Below are positions 25,647 to 40,200 of a stretch of 64,000 nucleotides of DNA, in pieces. The notes under the pieces were generated by a model. It was given only the letters and a program-made list of their open reading frames with translations. It had not been told where the DNA came from and made no database searches. Positions within the stretch are counted from its first letter, which is position 1, and every line of letters starts with the position of its first letter. The position numbers and the translations under genes are program-made. Source of the stretch: Luzula sylvatica (lineage: Eukaryota; Streptophyta; Magnoliopsida; Poales; Juncaceae). The DNA lies in contig OX326958.1 in NCBI GenBank assembly GCA_946800325.1, forward strand, positions 7,698,001-7,762,000, written 5' to 3'.

Positions 25647-27900
25647 CTTTTCACCAAATTTCACAAACACTAAGAAAGTTTGTTTTTCGATTCAAAACAA
25701 GATTTTAACGCTTTGAGGAGTTCAAATAACGTGTTTTTAGATCATTTGTATCGTATCTTTTACAACATAACTTTTCACCAAATTCTACAAACACTAAGAA
25801 AGTTTGTTTTTCGATTCAAAACAAGATTGTAACGCTTTGAGGAGTTCAAATAACGTGTTTTTAGATCATTTGTATCGTATCTTTTACTACGTAAGTTTTC
25901 ACCAAATCTCACAAACACTAAGAAAGTTTGTTTTTCGATTCAAAACAAGATTTTAACCCTTTGAGGAGTTCAAATAACGTGTTTTTAGATCATTTGTATT
26001 GTATCTTTTACTACATAACTTTTCACCAAATTTCACAAACACTAAGTAAGTTTGTTTTTCGATTCAAAACAAGATTTTAACGCTTTGAGGAGTTCAAAAA
26101 ACGTGTTTTTAGATCATTTGTATCGTGTCTTTTACTACATAACTTTTCACCAAATTCTACAAACACTAAGTATGTTTGTTTTTCGATTCAAAACAAGGTT
26201 TTAACGCTTTGAGGAGTTCAAATAACGTGTTTTTAGATCATTTGTATCGTATCTTTTACTACATAACTTTTCACCAAGTTTCACAAACACTAAGTAAGTT
26301 TGTTTTTCGATTCAAAACAAGATTTTAACGCTTTGAGGAGTTCAAATAACTTGTTTTTAGATCATTTGTATCGTATCTTTTACTACATAACTTTTCACCA
26401 AATTTCACAAACACTAAGAAAGTTTGTTTTTCGATTCAAAACAAGATTTTAACGCTTTGAGGAGTTCAAATAACGTGTTTTTAGATCATTTGTATCGTAT
26501 CTTTTACTACATAACTTTTCACCAAATTTCACAAACACTAAGTAAGTTTGTTTTTCGATTCAAAACAAGGTTTTAACGCTTTGAGGAGTTCAAATAACGT
26601 GTTTTTAGATCAATTGTATCGTATCTTTTACTACATAACTTTTCACCAAATTTCACAAACACTAAGAAAGTTTGTTTTTCGATTCAAAACAAGATTTTAA
26701 CACTTTGAGGAGTTCAAATAACGTGTTTTTAGATCATTTGTATCGTATCTTTTACTACATAACTTTTCACCAAATTTCACAAACACTAAGTAAGTTTGTT
26801 TTTCGATTCAAAACAAGGTTTTAACGCTTTGAGGAGTTCAAATAACGTGTTTTTAGATCATTTGTATCGTATCTTTTACTACATAACTTTTCACCAAATC
26901 TCACAAACACTAAGAAAGTTTGTTTTTCGATTCAAAACAAGATTTTAACACTTTGAGGAGTTCAAATAACGTGTTTTTAGATCATTTGTATTGTATCTTT
27001 TACTACATAACTTTTCACCAAATTTCACAAACACTAAGTAAGTTTGTTTTTCGATTCAAAACAAGATTTTAACGCTTTGAGGAGTTCAAAAAACGTGTTT
27101 TTAGATCATTTGTATCGTATCTTTTACTACATAACTTTTCACCAAATTCTACAAACACTAAGTATGTTTGTTTTTCGATTCAAAACAAGGTTTTAACGCT
27201 TTGAGGAGTTCAAATAACGTGTTTTTAGATCATTTGTATCGTATCTTTTACTACATAACTTTTCACCAAGTTTCACAAACACTAAGTAAGTTTGTTTTTC
27301 GATTCAAAACAAAATTTTAACGCTTTGAGGAGTTCAAATAACTTGTTTTTAGATCATTTGTATCGTATCTTTTACTACATAACTTTTCACCAAATTTCAC
27401 AAACACTAAGAAAGTTTGTTTTTCGATTCAAAACAAGATTTTAACGCTTTGAGGAGTTCAAATAACGTGTTTTTAGATCATTTGTATCGTATCTTTTACT
27501 ACATAACTTTTCACCAAATTTCACAAACACTAAGTAAGTTTGTTTTTCGATTCAAAACAAGGTTTTAACGCTTTGAGGAGTTCAAATAACGTGTTTTTAG
27601 ATCAATTGTATCGTATCTTTTACTACATAACTTTTCACCAAATTTCACAAACACTAAGAAAGTTTGTTTTTCGATTCAAAACAAGATTTTAACGCTTTGA
27701 GGAGTTCAAATAACGTGTTTTTAGATCATTTGTATCGTATCTTTTACTACATAACTTTTCACCAAATTTCACAAACACTAAGTAAGTTTGTTTTTCGATT
27801 CAAAACAAGATTTTAACGCTTTGAGGAGGTCAAATAACGTGTTTTTAGATCATTTGTATCGTATCTTTTACAACATAACTTTTCACCAAATTCTACAAAC
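25647..27900 (+). repeat. Divergent subfamily with a 992-bp (8-monomer) tandem duplication
   Basis: Monomers here use variants that are rare elsewhere: aaggtttt, caaaaaacgtg at full length, caccaagttt, ccaaatctcac, gatcaattg and aagtatg. Markers recur at 992 bp: accaaatctc at 25901 and 26893, tattgtatc ending near 26005 and 26997, tcaccaag at 26271 and 27263. The copies are about 25901-26892 and 26893-27780; the second ends where the aaggtttt monomer is replaced by an aagatttt unit carrying gaggaggtc. The cgagtc, cataatt and aaaaaagttg classes, so regular in the rest of the array, are absent here, so this looks like a different HOR lineage inserted by exchange. Confidence 0.8.
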
Positions 27901-28148
27901 ACTAAGAAAGTTTGTTTTTCGATTCAAAACAAGATTGTAACGCTTTGAGGAGTTCAAATAACGGGTTTTTAGATCATTTGTATCGTATCTTTTACTACGT
28001 AAGTTTTCACCAAATTTCACAAACACTAAGAAAGTTTGTTTTTCGATTCAAAACAAGATTTTAACGCTTTGAGGAGTTCAAATAACGTGTTTTTAGATCA
28101 TTTGTATCGTATCTTTTACTACATAACTTTTCACCAAATTTCACAAAC

Positions 28149-28239
28149 ACTAAAACGCTTTGAGGAGTTCAAATAACGTTTTTTTAGATCAATTGTATCG
28201 TATCTTTTACTACATAACTTTTCACCAAATTTCACAAAC
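28149..28239 (+). repeat. 91-bp truncated monomer
   Basis: After actaa (28149-28153) the sequence jumps directly to aacgctttgagg, so 33 bp equivalent to consensus positions 6-38 are missing, including the whole dyad. The two sides share aa at the join. The rest of the monomer is complete, with an unusual aacgttttttta and gatcaattg. The interval 25546-28735 measures 3,190 bp, which is 26 monomers minus 33 and minus one base, consistent with this count. Confidence 0.9.
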
Positions 28240-28735
28240 ACTAAGTAAGTTTGTTTTTCGATTCAAAACATGATTTTAACGCTTTGAGGAGTTCAAAAAA
28301 CGTGTTTTTAGATCATTTGTATCGTATCTTTTACTACATAACTTTTCACCAAATTTCACAAACACTAGGTAAGTTTGTTTTTCGATTCAAAACATGTTTT
28401 TAACGCTTTGAGGAGTTCAAAAAAGTTGTTTTTAGATCATTTGTATCGTATCTTTTACTACATAACTTTTCACCAAATTTCACAAACACTAAGTAAGTTT
28501 GTTTTTCGATTCAAAACAAGATTGTAACGCTTTGAGGAGTTCAAATAACGTGTTTTTAGATCATTTGTATCGTATCTTTTACTACATAACTTTTCACCAA
28601 ATTTCACAAACACTAAGTAAGTTTGTTTTTCGATTCAAAACAAGATTTTAACGTTTTGAGGAGTTCAAATAACGTGTTTTTAGATCATTTGTATCGTATC
28701 TTTTACAACATAACTTTTCACCAAATTCTACAAAC

Positions 28736-31700
28736 ACTAAGAAAGTTTGTTTTTCAATTCAAAACAGGATTGTAACGCTTTGAGGAGTTCAAATAACGTG
28801 TTTTAGATCATTTGTATCGTATCTTCTACTACGTAAGTTTTCACCAAATTTGACAAACACTAAGTAAGTCTGTCTTTCGATTCAAAACAAGATTTTAACA
28901 CTTTGAGGAGTTCAATTAACTTGTTTTTAGATCATTTGTATCGTATCTTTTACTACATAACTTTTCACCAAATTTCACAGACACTAAGAAAGTTTGTTTT
29001 TCGATTCTAAACAAGATTTTAACGCTTTGAGGAGTTCAAATAACGTGTTTTTAGATCATTTGTATCGTATCTTTTACTACATAACTTTTCACCAAATTTC
29101 ACAAACACTAAGAAAGTTTGTTTTTCGAGTCAAACCATGATTTTAACGCTTTGAGGAGTTCAAAAACGTGTTTTTAGATCATTTGTATCGTATCTTTTAT
29201 TACATAACTTTTCACCAAATTTCACAAACACTAAGTAACTTTGTTTTTCGATTCAAAACATGATTTTAACGCTTTGAGGAGTTCAAAAAAGTTGTTTTTA
29301 GATCATTTGTATCGTATCTTTTACTACATAACTTTTCACCAAATTTCACAAACACTAAGTAAGTTTGTTTTTCGATTCAAAACAAGATTGTAACGCTTTG
29401 AGGAGTTCAAATAATGTGTTTTTAGATCATTTGTATCGTATCTTTTACTACATAACTTTTCACCAAATTTCACAAACACTAAGTAAGTTTGTTTTTCGAT
29501 TCAAAACAAGATTTTAACGCTTTGAGGAGTTCAAATAACTTGTTTTTAGATCATTTGTATCGTATATTTTACTACATAACTTTTCACCAAATTTCACAAA
29601 CACTAAGAAAGTTTGTTTTTCGATTCAAAACAAGATTTTAACGCTTTGAGGAGTTCAAATATCGTATTTTTAGATCATTTGTATCGTATCTTTTACAACA
29701 TAACTTTTCACCAAATTCTACAAACACTAAGAAAGTTTGTTTTTCGATTCAAAACAAGATTGTAACGCTTTGAGGAGTTCAAATAACGTGTTTTTAGATC
29801 ATTTGTATCGTATCTTTTACTACGTAAGTTTTCACCAAATTTGACAAACACTAAGTAAGTTTGTTTTTCGATTCAAAACAAGATTTTAACGCTTTTAGGA
29901 GTTCAATTAACTTGTTTTTAGATCATTTGTATCATATCTTTTACTACATAACTTTTCACCAAATTTCACAAACACTAAGAAAGTTTGTTTTTCGATTCAA
30001 AACAAGATTTTAACGCTTTGAAGAGTTCAAATAACGTGTTTTTAGATCATTTGTATCGTATCTTTTACTACATAACTTTTCACCAAATTTCACAAACACT
30101 AAGTAAGTTTGTTTTTCGATTCAAAACAAGATTTTAACGCTTTGAGGAGTTCAAATAACGTGTTTATAGATCATTTGTATCGTATCTTTTACAACATAAC
30201 TTTTCACCAAATTCTACAAACACTAAGAAAGTTTGTTTTTCAATTCAAAACAGGATTGTAACGCTTTGAGGAGTTCAAATAACGTGTTTTAGATCATTTG
30301 TATCGTATCTTTTACTACGTAAGTTTTCACCAAATTTGACAAACACTAAGTAAGTCTGTTTTTCGATTCAAAACAAGATTTTAACGCTTTGAGGAGTTCA
30401 ATTAACTTGTTTTTAGATCATTTGTATCGTATCTTTTACTACATAACTTTTCACCAAATTTCACAAACACTAAGAAAGTTTGTTTTTCGAGTCAAAACAT
30501 GATTTTAACGCTTTGAGGAGTTCAAAAACGTGTTTTTAGATCATTTGTATCGTATCTTTTACTACATAACTTTTCACCAAATTTCACAAACACTAAGTAA
30601 CTTTGTTTTTCGATTCAAAACATGATTTTAACGCTTTGAGGAGTTCAAAAAAGTTGTTTTTAGATCATTTGTATCGTATCTTTTACTACATAACTTTTCA
30701 CCAAATTTCACAAACACTAAGTAAGTTTGTTTTTCGATTCAAAACAAGATTGTAACGCTTTGAGGAGTTCAAATAACGTGTTTTTAGATCATTTGTATCG
30801 TATCTTTTACTACATAACTTTTCACCAAATTTCACAAACACTAAGTAAGTTTGTTTTTCGATTCAAAACAAGATTTTAACGCTTTGAGGAGTTCAAATAA
30901 CGTGTTTATAGATCATTTGTATCGTATCTTTTACAACATAACTTTTCACCAACTTCTACAAACACTAAGAAAGTTTGTTTTTCAATTCAAAACAGGATTG
31001 TAACGCTTTGAGGAGTTCAAATAACGTGTTTTAGATCATTTGTATCGTATCTTTTACTACGTAAGTTTTCACCAAATTTGACAAACACTAAGTAAGTCTT
31101 TTTTTCGATTCAAAACAAGATTTTAACGCTTTGAGGAGTTCAATTAACTTGTTTTTAGATCATTTGTATCGTATCTTTTACTACATAACTTTTCACCAAA
31201 TTTCACAAACACTAAGAAAGTTTGTTTTTCGATTCAAAACAAGATTTTAACGCTTTGAGGAGTTCAAATAACGTGTTTTTAGATCATTTGTATCGTATCT
31301 TTTACTACATAACTTTTCACCAAATTTCACAAACACTAAGAAAGTTTGTTTTTCGAGTCAAAACATGATTTTAACGCTTTGAGGAGTTCAAAAACGTGTT
31401 TTTAGATCATTTGTATCGTATCTTTTACTACATAACTTTTCACCAAATTTCACAAACACTAAGTAACTTTGTTTTTCGATTCAAAACATGATTTTAACGC
31501 TTTGAGGAGTTCAAAAAAGTTGTTTTTAGATCATTTGTATCGTATCTTTTACTACATAACTTTTCACCAAATTTCACAAACACTAAGTAAGTTTGTTTTT
31601 CGATTCAAAACAAGATTGTAACGCTTTGAGGAGTTCAAATAATGTGTTTTTAGATCATTTGTATCGTATCTTTTACTACATAACTTTTCACCAAATTTCA

Positions 31701-33686
31701 CAAACACTAAGTAAGTTTGTTTTTCGATTCAAAACAAGATTTTAACGCTTTGAGGAGTTCAAATAACTTGTTTTTAGATCATTTGTATCGTATATTTTAC
31801 TACATAACTTTTCACCAAATTTCACAAACACTAAGAAAGTTTGTTTTTCGATTCAAAACAAGATTTTAACGCTTTGAGGAGTTCAAATAACGTGTTTTTA
31901 GATCATTTGTATCGTATCTTTTACAACATAACTTTTCACCAAATTCTACAAACACTAAGAAAGTTTGTTTTTCGATTCAAAACAAGATTGTAACGCTTTG
32001 AGGAGTTCAAATAACGGGTTTTTAGATCATTTGTATCGTATCTTTTACTACGTAAGTTTTCACCAAATTTCACAAACACTAAGTAAGTTTGTTTTTCGAT
32101 TCAAAACAAGATTTTAACGCTTTGAGGAGTTCAAATAACTTGTTTTTAGATCATTTGTATCGTATATTTTACTACATAACTTTTCACCAAATTTCACAAA
32201 CACTAAGAAAGTTTGTTTTTCGATTCAAAACAAGATTGTAACGCTTTGAGGAGTTCAAATATCGTATTTTTAGATCATTTGTATCGTATCTTTTACAACA
32301 TAACTTTTCACCAAATTCTACAAACACTAAGAAAGTTTGTTTTTCGATTCAAAACAAGATTGTAACGCTTTGAGGAGTTCAAATAACGTGTTTTTAGATC
32401 ATTTGTATCGTATCTTTTACTACGTAAGTTTTCACCAAATTTGACAAACACTAAGTAAGTTTGTTTTTCGACTCAAAACAAGATTTTAACGCTTTGAGGA
32501 GTTCAATTAACTTGTTTTTAGATCATTTGTATCGTATCTTTTACTACATAACTTTTCACCAAATTTCACAAACACTAAGAAAGTTTGTTTTTCGATTCAA
32601 AACAAGATTTTAACGCTTTGAGGAGTTCAAATAACGTGTTTTTAGATCATTTGTATCGTATCTTTGACTACATAACTTTTCACCAAATTTCACAAACACT
32701 AAGTAAGTTTGTTTTTCGATTCAAAACAAGATTTTAACGCTTTGAGGAGTTCAAATAACTTGTTTTTAGATCATTTGTATCGTATCTTTTACTACATGAC
32801 TTTTCGCCAAATTTCACAAACTAAGTAAGTTTGTTTTTCGATTCAAAACATGATTTTAACGCTTTGAGGAGTTCAAATAACATATTTTTAGATCATTTGT
32901 ATCGTATCTTTTATTACATAAGTTTTCACCAAATTTCACAAACACTAAGAAAGTTTGTTTTTCGATTCAAAACATGATTTTAACGCTTTGAGGAGTTCAA
33001 AAACGTGTTTTTAGATCATTTGTATCGTATCTTTTACTACATAACTTTTCACCAAATTTCACAAACACTAAGAAAGTTTGTTTTTCGATTCAAAACAAGA
33101 TTTTAACGCTTTGAGGAGTTCAAATATCGTATTTTTAGATCATTTGTATCGTATCTTTTACAACATAACTTTTCACCAAATTCTACAAACACTAAGAAAG
33201 TTTGTTTTTCGATTCAAAACAAGATTGTAACGCTTTGAGGAGTTCAAATAACGTGTTTTTAGATCATTTGTATCGTATCTTTTACTACGTAAGTTTTCAC
33301 CAAATTTGACAAACACTAAGTAAGTTTGTTTTTCGATTCAAAACAAGATTTTAACGCTTTTAGGAGTTCAATTAACTTGTTTTTAGATCATTTGTATCGT
33401 ATCTTTTACTACATAACTTTTCACCAAATTTCACAAACACTAAGAAAGTTTGTTTTTCGATTCAAAACAAGATTTTAACGCTTTGAGGAGTTCAAATAAC
33501 GTGTTTTTAGATCATTTGTATCGTATCTTTTACTACATAACTTTTCACCAAATTTCACAAACACTAAGTAAGTTTGTTTTTCGATTCAAAACAAGATTTT
33601 AACGCTTTGAGGAGTTCAAATAACGTGTTTATAGATCATTTGTATCGTATCTTTTACAACATAACTTTTCACCAAATTCTACAAAC
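28736..33686 (+). repeat. Run of short mosaic units (12, 6 and 22 monomers)
   Basis: P monomers at 28736, 30222 and 30964 divide this stretch into 1,486-, 742- and 2,723-bp units. The 6-monomer unit contains only P, C, E, F, G and A types, so class D and everything after G except A is missing. The 22-monomer unit 30964-33686 has the same order as the last 22 monomers of the 29-monomer unit 33687-37275, whose Q monomer at 34553 corresponds to the P monomer at 30964 (offset 3,589 bp). Variants diagnostic of this lineage are aacgggttt (32014), aaatatcgtat, cgactc, catgac (32795), cttttattac and cgcttttagg. Confidence 0.82.
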
Positions 33687-36600
33687 ACTAAGAAAGTTTG
33701 TTTTTCAATTCAAAACAGGATTGTAACGCTTTGAGGAGTTCAAATAACGTGTTTTAGATCATTTGTATCGTATCTTTTACTACGTAAGTTTTCACCAAAT
33801 TTGACAAACACTAAGTAAGTCTGTTTTTCGATTCAAAACAAGATTTTAACGCTTTGTGGAGTTCAATTAACTTGTTTTTAGATCATTTGTATCGTATCTT
33901 TTACTACCTAACTTTTCACCAAATTTCACAAACACTAAGAAAGTTTGTTTTTCGATTCAAAACAAGATTTTAGCGCTTTGAGGAGTTCAAATAACGTGTT
34001 TTTAGATCATTTGTATCGTATCCTTTACTACATAACTTTTCACCAAATTTCACAAACACTAAGAAAGTTTGTTTTTCGAGTCAAAACATGATTTTAACGC
34101 TTTGAGGAGTTCAAAAACGTGTTTTTAGATCATTTGTATCGTATCTTTTACTACATAACTTTTCACCAAATTTCACAAACACTAAGTAACTTTGTTTTTC
34201 GATTCAAAACATGATTTTAACGCTTTGAGGAGTTCAAAAAAGTTGTTTTTAGATCATTTGTATCGTATCTTTTACTACATAACTTTTCACCAAATTTCAC
34301 AAACACTAAGTAAGTTTGTTTTTCGATTCAAAACAAGATTATAACGCTTTGAGGAGTTCAAATAACGTGTTTTTAGATCATTTGTATCGTATCTTTTACT
34401 ACATAACTTTTCACCAAATTTCACAAACACTAAGTAAGTTTGTTTTTCGATTCAAAACAAGATTTTAACGCTTTGAGGAGTTCAAATAACGTGTTTATAG
34501 ATCATTTGTATCGTATCTTTTACAACATAACTTTTCACCAAATTCTACGAACACTAAGAAAGTTTGTTTTTCAATTCAAAACAGGATTGTAACGCTTTGA
34601 GGAGTACAAATAACGTGTTTTAGATCATTTGTATCGTATCTTTTACTACGTAAGCTTTCACCAAATTTGACAAACACTAAGTAAGTCTGTTTTTCGATTC
34701 AAAACAAGATTTTAACGCTTTGAGGAGTTCAATTAACTTGTTTTTAGATCATTTGTATCGTATCTTTTACTACATAACTTTTCACCAAATTTCACAAACA
34801 CTAAGAAAGTTTGTTTTTCGATTCAAAACAAGATTTTAACGCTTTGAGGAGTTCAAATAACGTGTTTTTAGATCATTTGTATCGTATCTTTTACTACATA
34901 ACTTTTCACCAAATTTCACAAACACTAAGAAAGTTTGTTTTTCGAGTCAAAACATGATTTTAACGCTTTGAGGAGTTCAAAAACGTGTTTTTAGATCATT
35001 TGTATCGTATCTTTTACTACATAACTTTTCACCAAATTTCACAAACACTAAGTAACTTTGTTTTTCGATTCAAAACATGATTTTAACGCTTTGAGGAGTT
35101 CAAAAAAGTTGTTTTTAGATCATTTGTATCGTATCTTTTACTACATAACTTTTCACCAAATTTCACAAACACTAAGTAAGTTTGTTTTTCGATTCAAAAC
35201 AAGATTGTAACGCTTTGAGGAGTTCAAATAATGTGTTTTTAGATCATTTGTATCGTATCTTTTACTACATAACTTTTCACCAAATTTCACAAACACTAAG
35301 TAAGTTTGTTTTTCGATTCAAAACAAGATTTTAACGCTTTGAGGAGTTCAAATAACTTGTTTTTAGATCATTTGTATCGTATATTTTACTACATAACTTT
35401 TCACCAAATTTCACAAACACTAAGAAAGTTTGTTTTTCGATTCAAAACAAGATTTTAACGCTTTGAGGAGTTCAAATAACGTGTTTTTAGATCATTTGTA
35501 TCGTATCTTTTACAACATAACTTTTCACCAAATTCTACAAACACTAAGAAAGTTTGTTTTTCGATTCAAAACAAGATTGTAACGCTTTGAGGAGTTCAAA
35601 TAACGGGTTTTTAGATCATTTGTATCGTATCTTTTACTACGTAAGTTTTCACCAAATTTCACAAACACTAAGTAAGTTTGTTTTTCGATTCAAAACAAGA
35701 TTTTAACGCTTTGAGGAGTTCAAATAACTTGTTTTTAGATCATTTGTATCGTATATTTTACTACATAACTTTTCACCAAATTTCACAAACACTAAGAAAG
35801 TTTGTTTTTCGATTCAAAACAAGATTGTAACGCTTTGAGGAGTTCAAATATCGTATTTTTAGATCATTTGTATCGTATCTTTTACAACATAACTTTTCAC
35901 CAAATTCTACAAACACTAAGAAAGTTTGTTTTTCGATTCAAAACAAGATTGTAACGCTTTGAGGAGTTCAAATAACGTGTTTTTAGATCATTTGTATCGT
36001 ATCTTTTACTACGTAAGTTTTCACCAAATTTGACAAACACTAAGTAAGTTTGTTTTTCGACTCAAAACAAGATTTTAACGCTTTGAGGAGTTCAATTAAC
36101 TTGTTTTTAGATCATTTGTATCGTATCTTTTACTACATAACTTTTCACCAAATTTCACAAACACTAAGAAAGTTTGTTTTTCGATTCAAAACAAGATTTT
36201 AACGCTTTGAGGAGTTCAAATAACGTGTTTTTAGATCATTTGTATCGTATCTTTGACTACATAACTTTTCACCAAATTTCACAAACACTAAGTAAGTTTG
36301 TTTTTCGATTCAAAACAAGATTTTAACGCTTTGAGGAGTTCAAATAACTTGTTTTTAGATCATTTGTATCGTATCTTTTACTACATGACTTTTCGCCAAA
36401 TTTCACAAACTAAGTAAGTTTGTTTTTCGATTCAAAACATGATTTTAACGCTTTGAGGAGTTCAAATAACATATTTTTAGATCATTTGTATCGTATCTTT
36501 TATTACATAAGTTTTCACCAAATTTCACAAACACTAAGAAAGTTTGTTTTTCGATTCAAAACATGATTTTAACGCTTTGAGGAGTTCAAAAACGTGTTTT

Positions 36601-37275
36601 TAGATCATTTGTATCGTATCTTTTACTACATAACTTTTCACCAAATTTCACAAACACTAAGAAAGTTTGTTTTTCGATTCAAAACAAGATTTTAACGCTT
36701 TGAGGAGTTCAAATATCGTATTTTTAGATCATTTGTATCGTATCTTTTACAACATAACTTTTCACCAAATTCTACAAACACTAAGAAAGTTTGTTTTTCG
36801 ATTCAAAACAAGATTGTAACGCTTTGAGGAGTTCAAATAACGTGTTTTTAGATCATTTGTATCGTATCTTTTACTACGTAAGTTTTCACCAAATTTGACA
36901 AACACTAAGTAAGTTTGTTTTTCGATTCAAAACAAGATTTTAACGCTTTTAGGAGTTCAATTAACTTGTTTTTAGATCATTTGTATCGTATCTTTTACTA
37001 CATAACTTTTCACCAAATTTCACAAACACTAAGAAAGTTTGTTTTTCGATTCAAAACAAGATTTTAACGCTTTGAGGAGTTCAAATAACGTGTTTTTAGA
37101 TCATTTGTATCGTATCTTTTACTACATAACTTTTCACCAAATTTCACAAACACTAAGTAAGTTTGTTTTTCGATTCAAAACAAGATTTTAACGCTTTGAG
37201 GAGTTCAAATAACGTGTTTATAGATCATTTGTATCGTATCTTTTACAACATAACTTTTCACCAAATTCTACAAAC
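33687..37275 (+). repeat. 29-monomer higher-order repeat, variant alpha (3,589 bp)
   Basis: Order read from the sequence: P C D E F G A, Q C D E F G H I J, then H-like, I-like, J, K, L, M, N, O, I-like, J, K, D, A. The length is 29 x 124 minus one base each in P, Q, two E and O, and minus 2 bp at caaactaag near 36406, giving 3,589. Lineage markers are aacgggttt (35603), catgac (36384), cgactc and cgcttttagg. Private or nearly private changes are tagcgc and tatcctttac (shared with the next unit) and attataacg near 34340. The second half differs in content from variant beta although both have 29 monomers. Confidence 0.85.
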
Positions 37276-40200
37276 ACTAAGAAAGTTTGTTTTTCAATTC
37301 AAAACAGGATTGTAACGCTTTGAGGAGTTCAAATAACGTGTTTTAGATCATTTGTATCGTATCTTTTACTACGTAAGTTTTCACCAAATTTGACAAACAC
37401 TAAGTAAGTCTGTTTTTCGATTCAAAACAAGATTTTAACGCTTTGTGGAGTTCAATTAACTTGTTTTTAGATCATTTGTATCGTATCTTTTACTACCTAA
37501 CTTTTCACCAAATTTCACAAACACTAAGAAAGTTTGTTTTTCGATTCAAAACAAGATTTTAGCGCTTTGAGGAGTTCAAATAACGTGTTTTTAGATCATT
37601 TGTATCGTATCCTTTACTACATAACTTTTCACCAAATTTCACAAACACTAAGAAAGTTTGTTTTTCGAGTCAAAACATGATTTTAACGCTTTGAGGAGTT
37701 CAAAAACGTGTTTTTAGATCATTTGTATCGTATCTTTTACTACATAACTTTTCACCAAATTTCACAAACACTAAGTAACTTTGTTTTTCGATTCAAAACA
37801 TGATTTTAACGCTTTGAGGAGTTCAAAAAAGTTGTTTTTAGATCATTTGTATCGTATCTTTTACTACATAACTTTTCACCAAATTTCACAAACACTAAGT
37901 AAGTTTGTTTTTCGATTCAAAACAAGATTGTAACGCTTTGAGGAGTTCAAATAACGTGTTTTTAGATCATTTGTATCGTATCTTTTACTACATAACTTTT
38001 CACCAAATTTCACAAACACTAAGTAAGTTTGTTTTTCGATTCAAAACAAGATTTTAACGCTTTGAGGAGTTCAAATAACGTGTTTATAGATCATTTGTAT
38101 CGTATCTTTTACAACATAACTTTTCACCAAATTCTACGAACACTAAGAAAGTTTGTTTTTCAATTCAAAACAGGATTGTAACGCTTTGAGGAGTACAAAT
38201 AACGTGTTTTAGATCATTTGTATCGTATCTTTTACTACGTAAGCTTTCACCAAATTTGACAAACACTAAGTAAGTCTGTTTTTCGATTCAAAACAAGATT
38301 TTAACGCTTTGAGGAGTTCAATTAACTTGTTTTTAGATCATTTGTATCTTATCTTTTACTACATAACTTTTCACCAAATTTCACAAACACTAAGAAAGTT
38401 TGTTTTTCGATTCAAAACAAGATTTTAACGCTTTGAGGAGTTCAAATAACGTGTTTTTAGATCATTTGTATCGTATCTTTTACTACATAACTTTTCACCA
38501 AATTTCACAAACACTAAGAAAGTTTGTTTTTCGAGTCAAAACATGATTTTAACGCTTTGAGGAGTTCAAAAACGTGTTTTTAGATCATTTGTATCGTATC
38601 TTTTACTACATAACTTTTCACCAAATTTCACAAACACTAAGTAACTTTGTTTTTCGATTCAAAACATGATTTTAACGCTTTGAGGAGTTCAAAAAAGTTG
38701 TTTTTAGATCATTTGTATCGTATCTTTTACTACATAACTTTTCACCAAATTTCACAAACACTAAGTAAGTTTGTTTTTCGATTCAAAACAAGATTGTAAC
38801 GCTTTGAGGAGTTCAAATAATGTGTTTTTAGATCATTTGTATCGTATCTTTTACTACATAACTTTTCACCAAATTTCACAAACACTAAGTAAGTTTGTTT
38901 TTCGATTCAAAACAAGATTTTAACGCTTTGAGGAGTTCAAATAACTTGTTTTTAGATCATTTGTATCGTATATTTTACTACATAACTTTTCACCAAATTT
39001 CACAAACACTAAGAAAGTTTGTTTTTCGATTCAAAACAAGATTTGAACGCTTTGAGGAGTTCAAATAACGTGTTTTTAGATCATTTGTATCGTATCTTTT
39101 ACAACATAACTTTTCACCAAATTCTACAAACACTAAGAAAGTTTGTTTTTCGATTCAAAACAAGATTGTAACGCTTTGAGGAGTTCAAATAACGTGTTTT
39201 TAGATCATTTGTATCGTATCTTTTACTACGTAAGTTTTCACCAAATTTGACAAACACTAAGTAAGTTTGTTTTTCGATTCAAAACAAGATTTTAACGCTT
39301 TGAGGAGTTCAATTAACTTGTTTTTAGATCATTTGTATCGTATCTTTTACTACATAACTTTTCACCAAATTTCACAAACACTAAGAAAGTTTGTTTTTCG
39401 ATTCAAAACAAGATTTTAACGCTTTGAGGAGTTCAAATAACGTGTTTTTAGATCATTTGTATCGTATCTTTGACTACATAACTTTTCACCAAATTTCACA
39501 AACACTAAGTAAGTTTGTTTTTCGATTCAAAACAAGATTTTAACGCTTTGAGGAGTTCAAATAACTTGTTTTTAGATCATTTGTATCGTATCTTTTACTA
39601 CATAACTTTTCGCCAAATTTCACAAACACTAAGTAAGTTTGTTTTTCGATTCAAAACATGATTTTAACGCTTTGAGGAGTTCAAATAACATATTTTTAGA
39701 TCATTTGTATCGTATCTTTTACTACATAAGTTTTCCCCAAATTTCACAAACACTAAGAAAGTTTGTTTTTCGATTCAAAACATGATTTTAACGCTTTGAG
39801 GAGTTCAAAAACGTGTTTTTAGATCATTTGTATCGTATCTTTTACTACATAACTTTTCACCAAATTTCACAAACACTAAGTAACTTTGTTTTTCGATTCA
39901 AAACATAATTTTAACGCTTTGCGGAGTTCAAAAAAGTTGTTTTTAGATCATTTGTATCGTATCTTTTACTACATAACTTTTCACCAAATTTCACAAACAC
40001 TAAGTAAGTTTGTTTTTCGATTCAAAACAAGATTGTAACGCTTTGAGGAGTTCAAATAACTTGTTTTTAGATCATTTGTATCGTATCTTTTACTACATAA
40101 CTTTTCACCAAATTTCACAAACACTAAGTAAGTTTGTTTTTCGATTCAAAACAAGATTTTAACGCTTTGAGGAGTTCAAATAACTTGTTTTTAGATCATT

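Noticed and set aside
33345..33375. Telomere-like word in cgcttttaggag (also near 29893, 36946 and 60961)
   Set aside because: A single ttttagg created by a point change in class K monomers; there is no tandem telomeric array.
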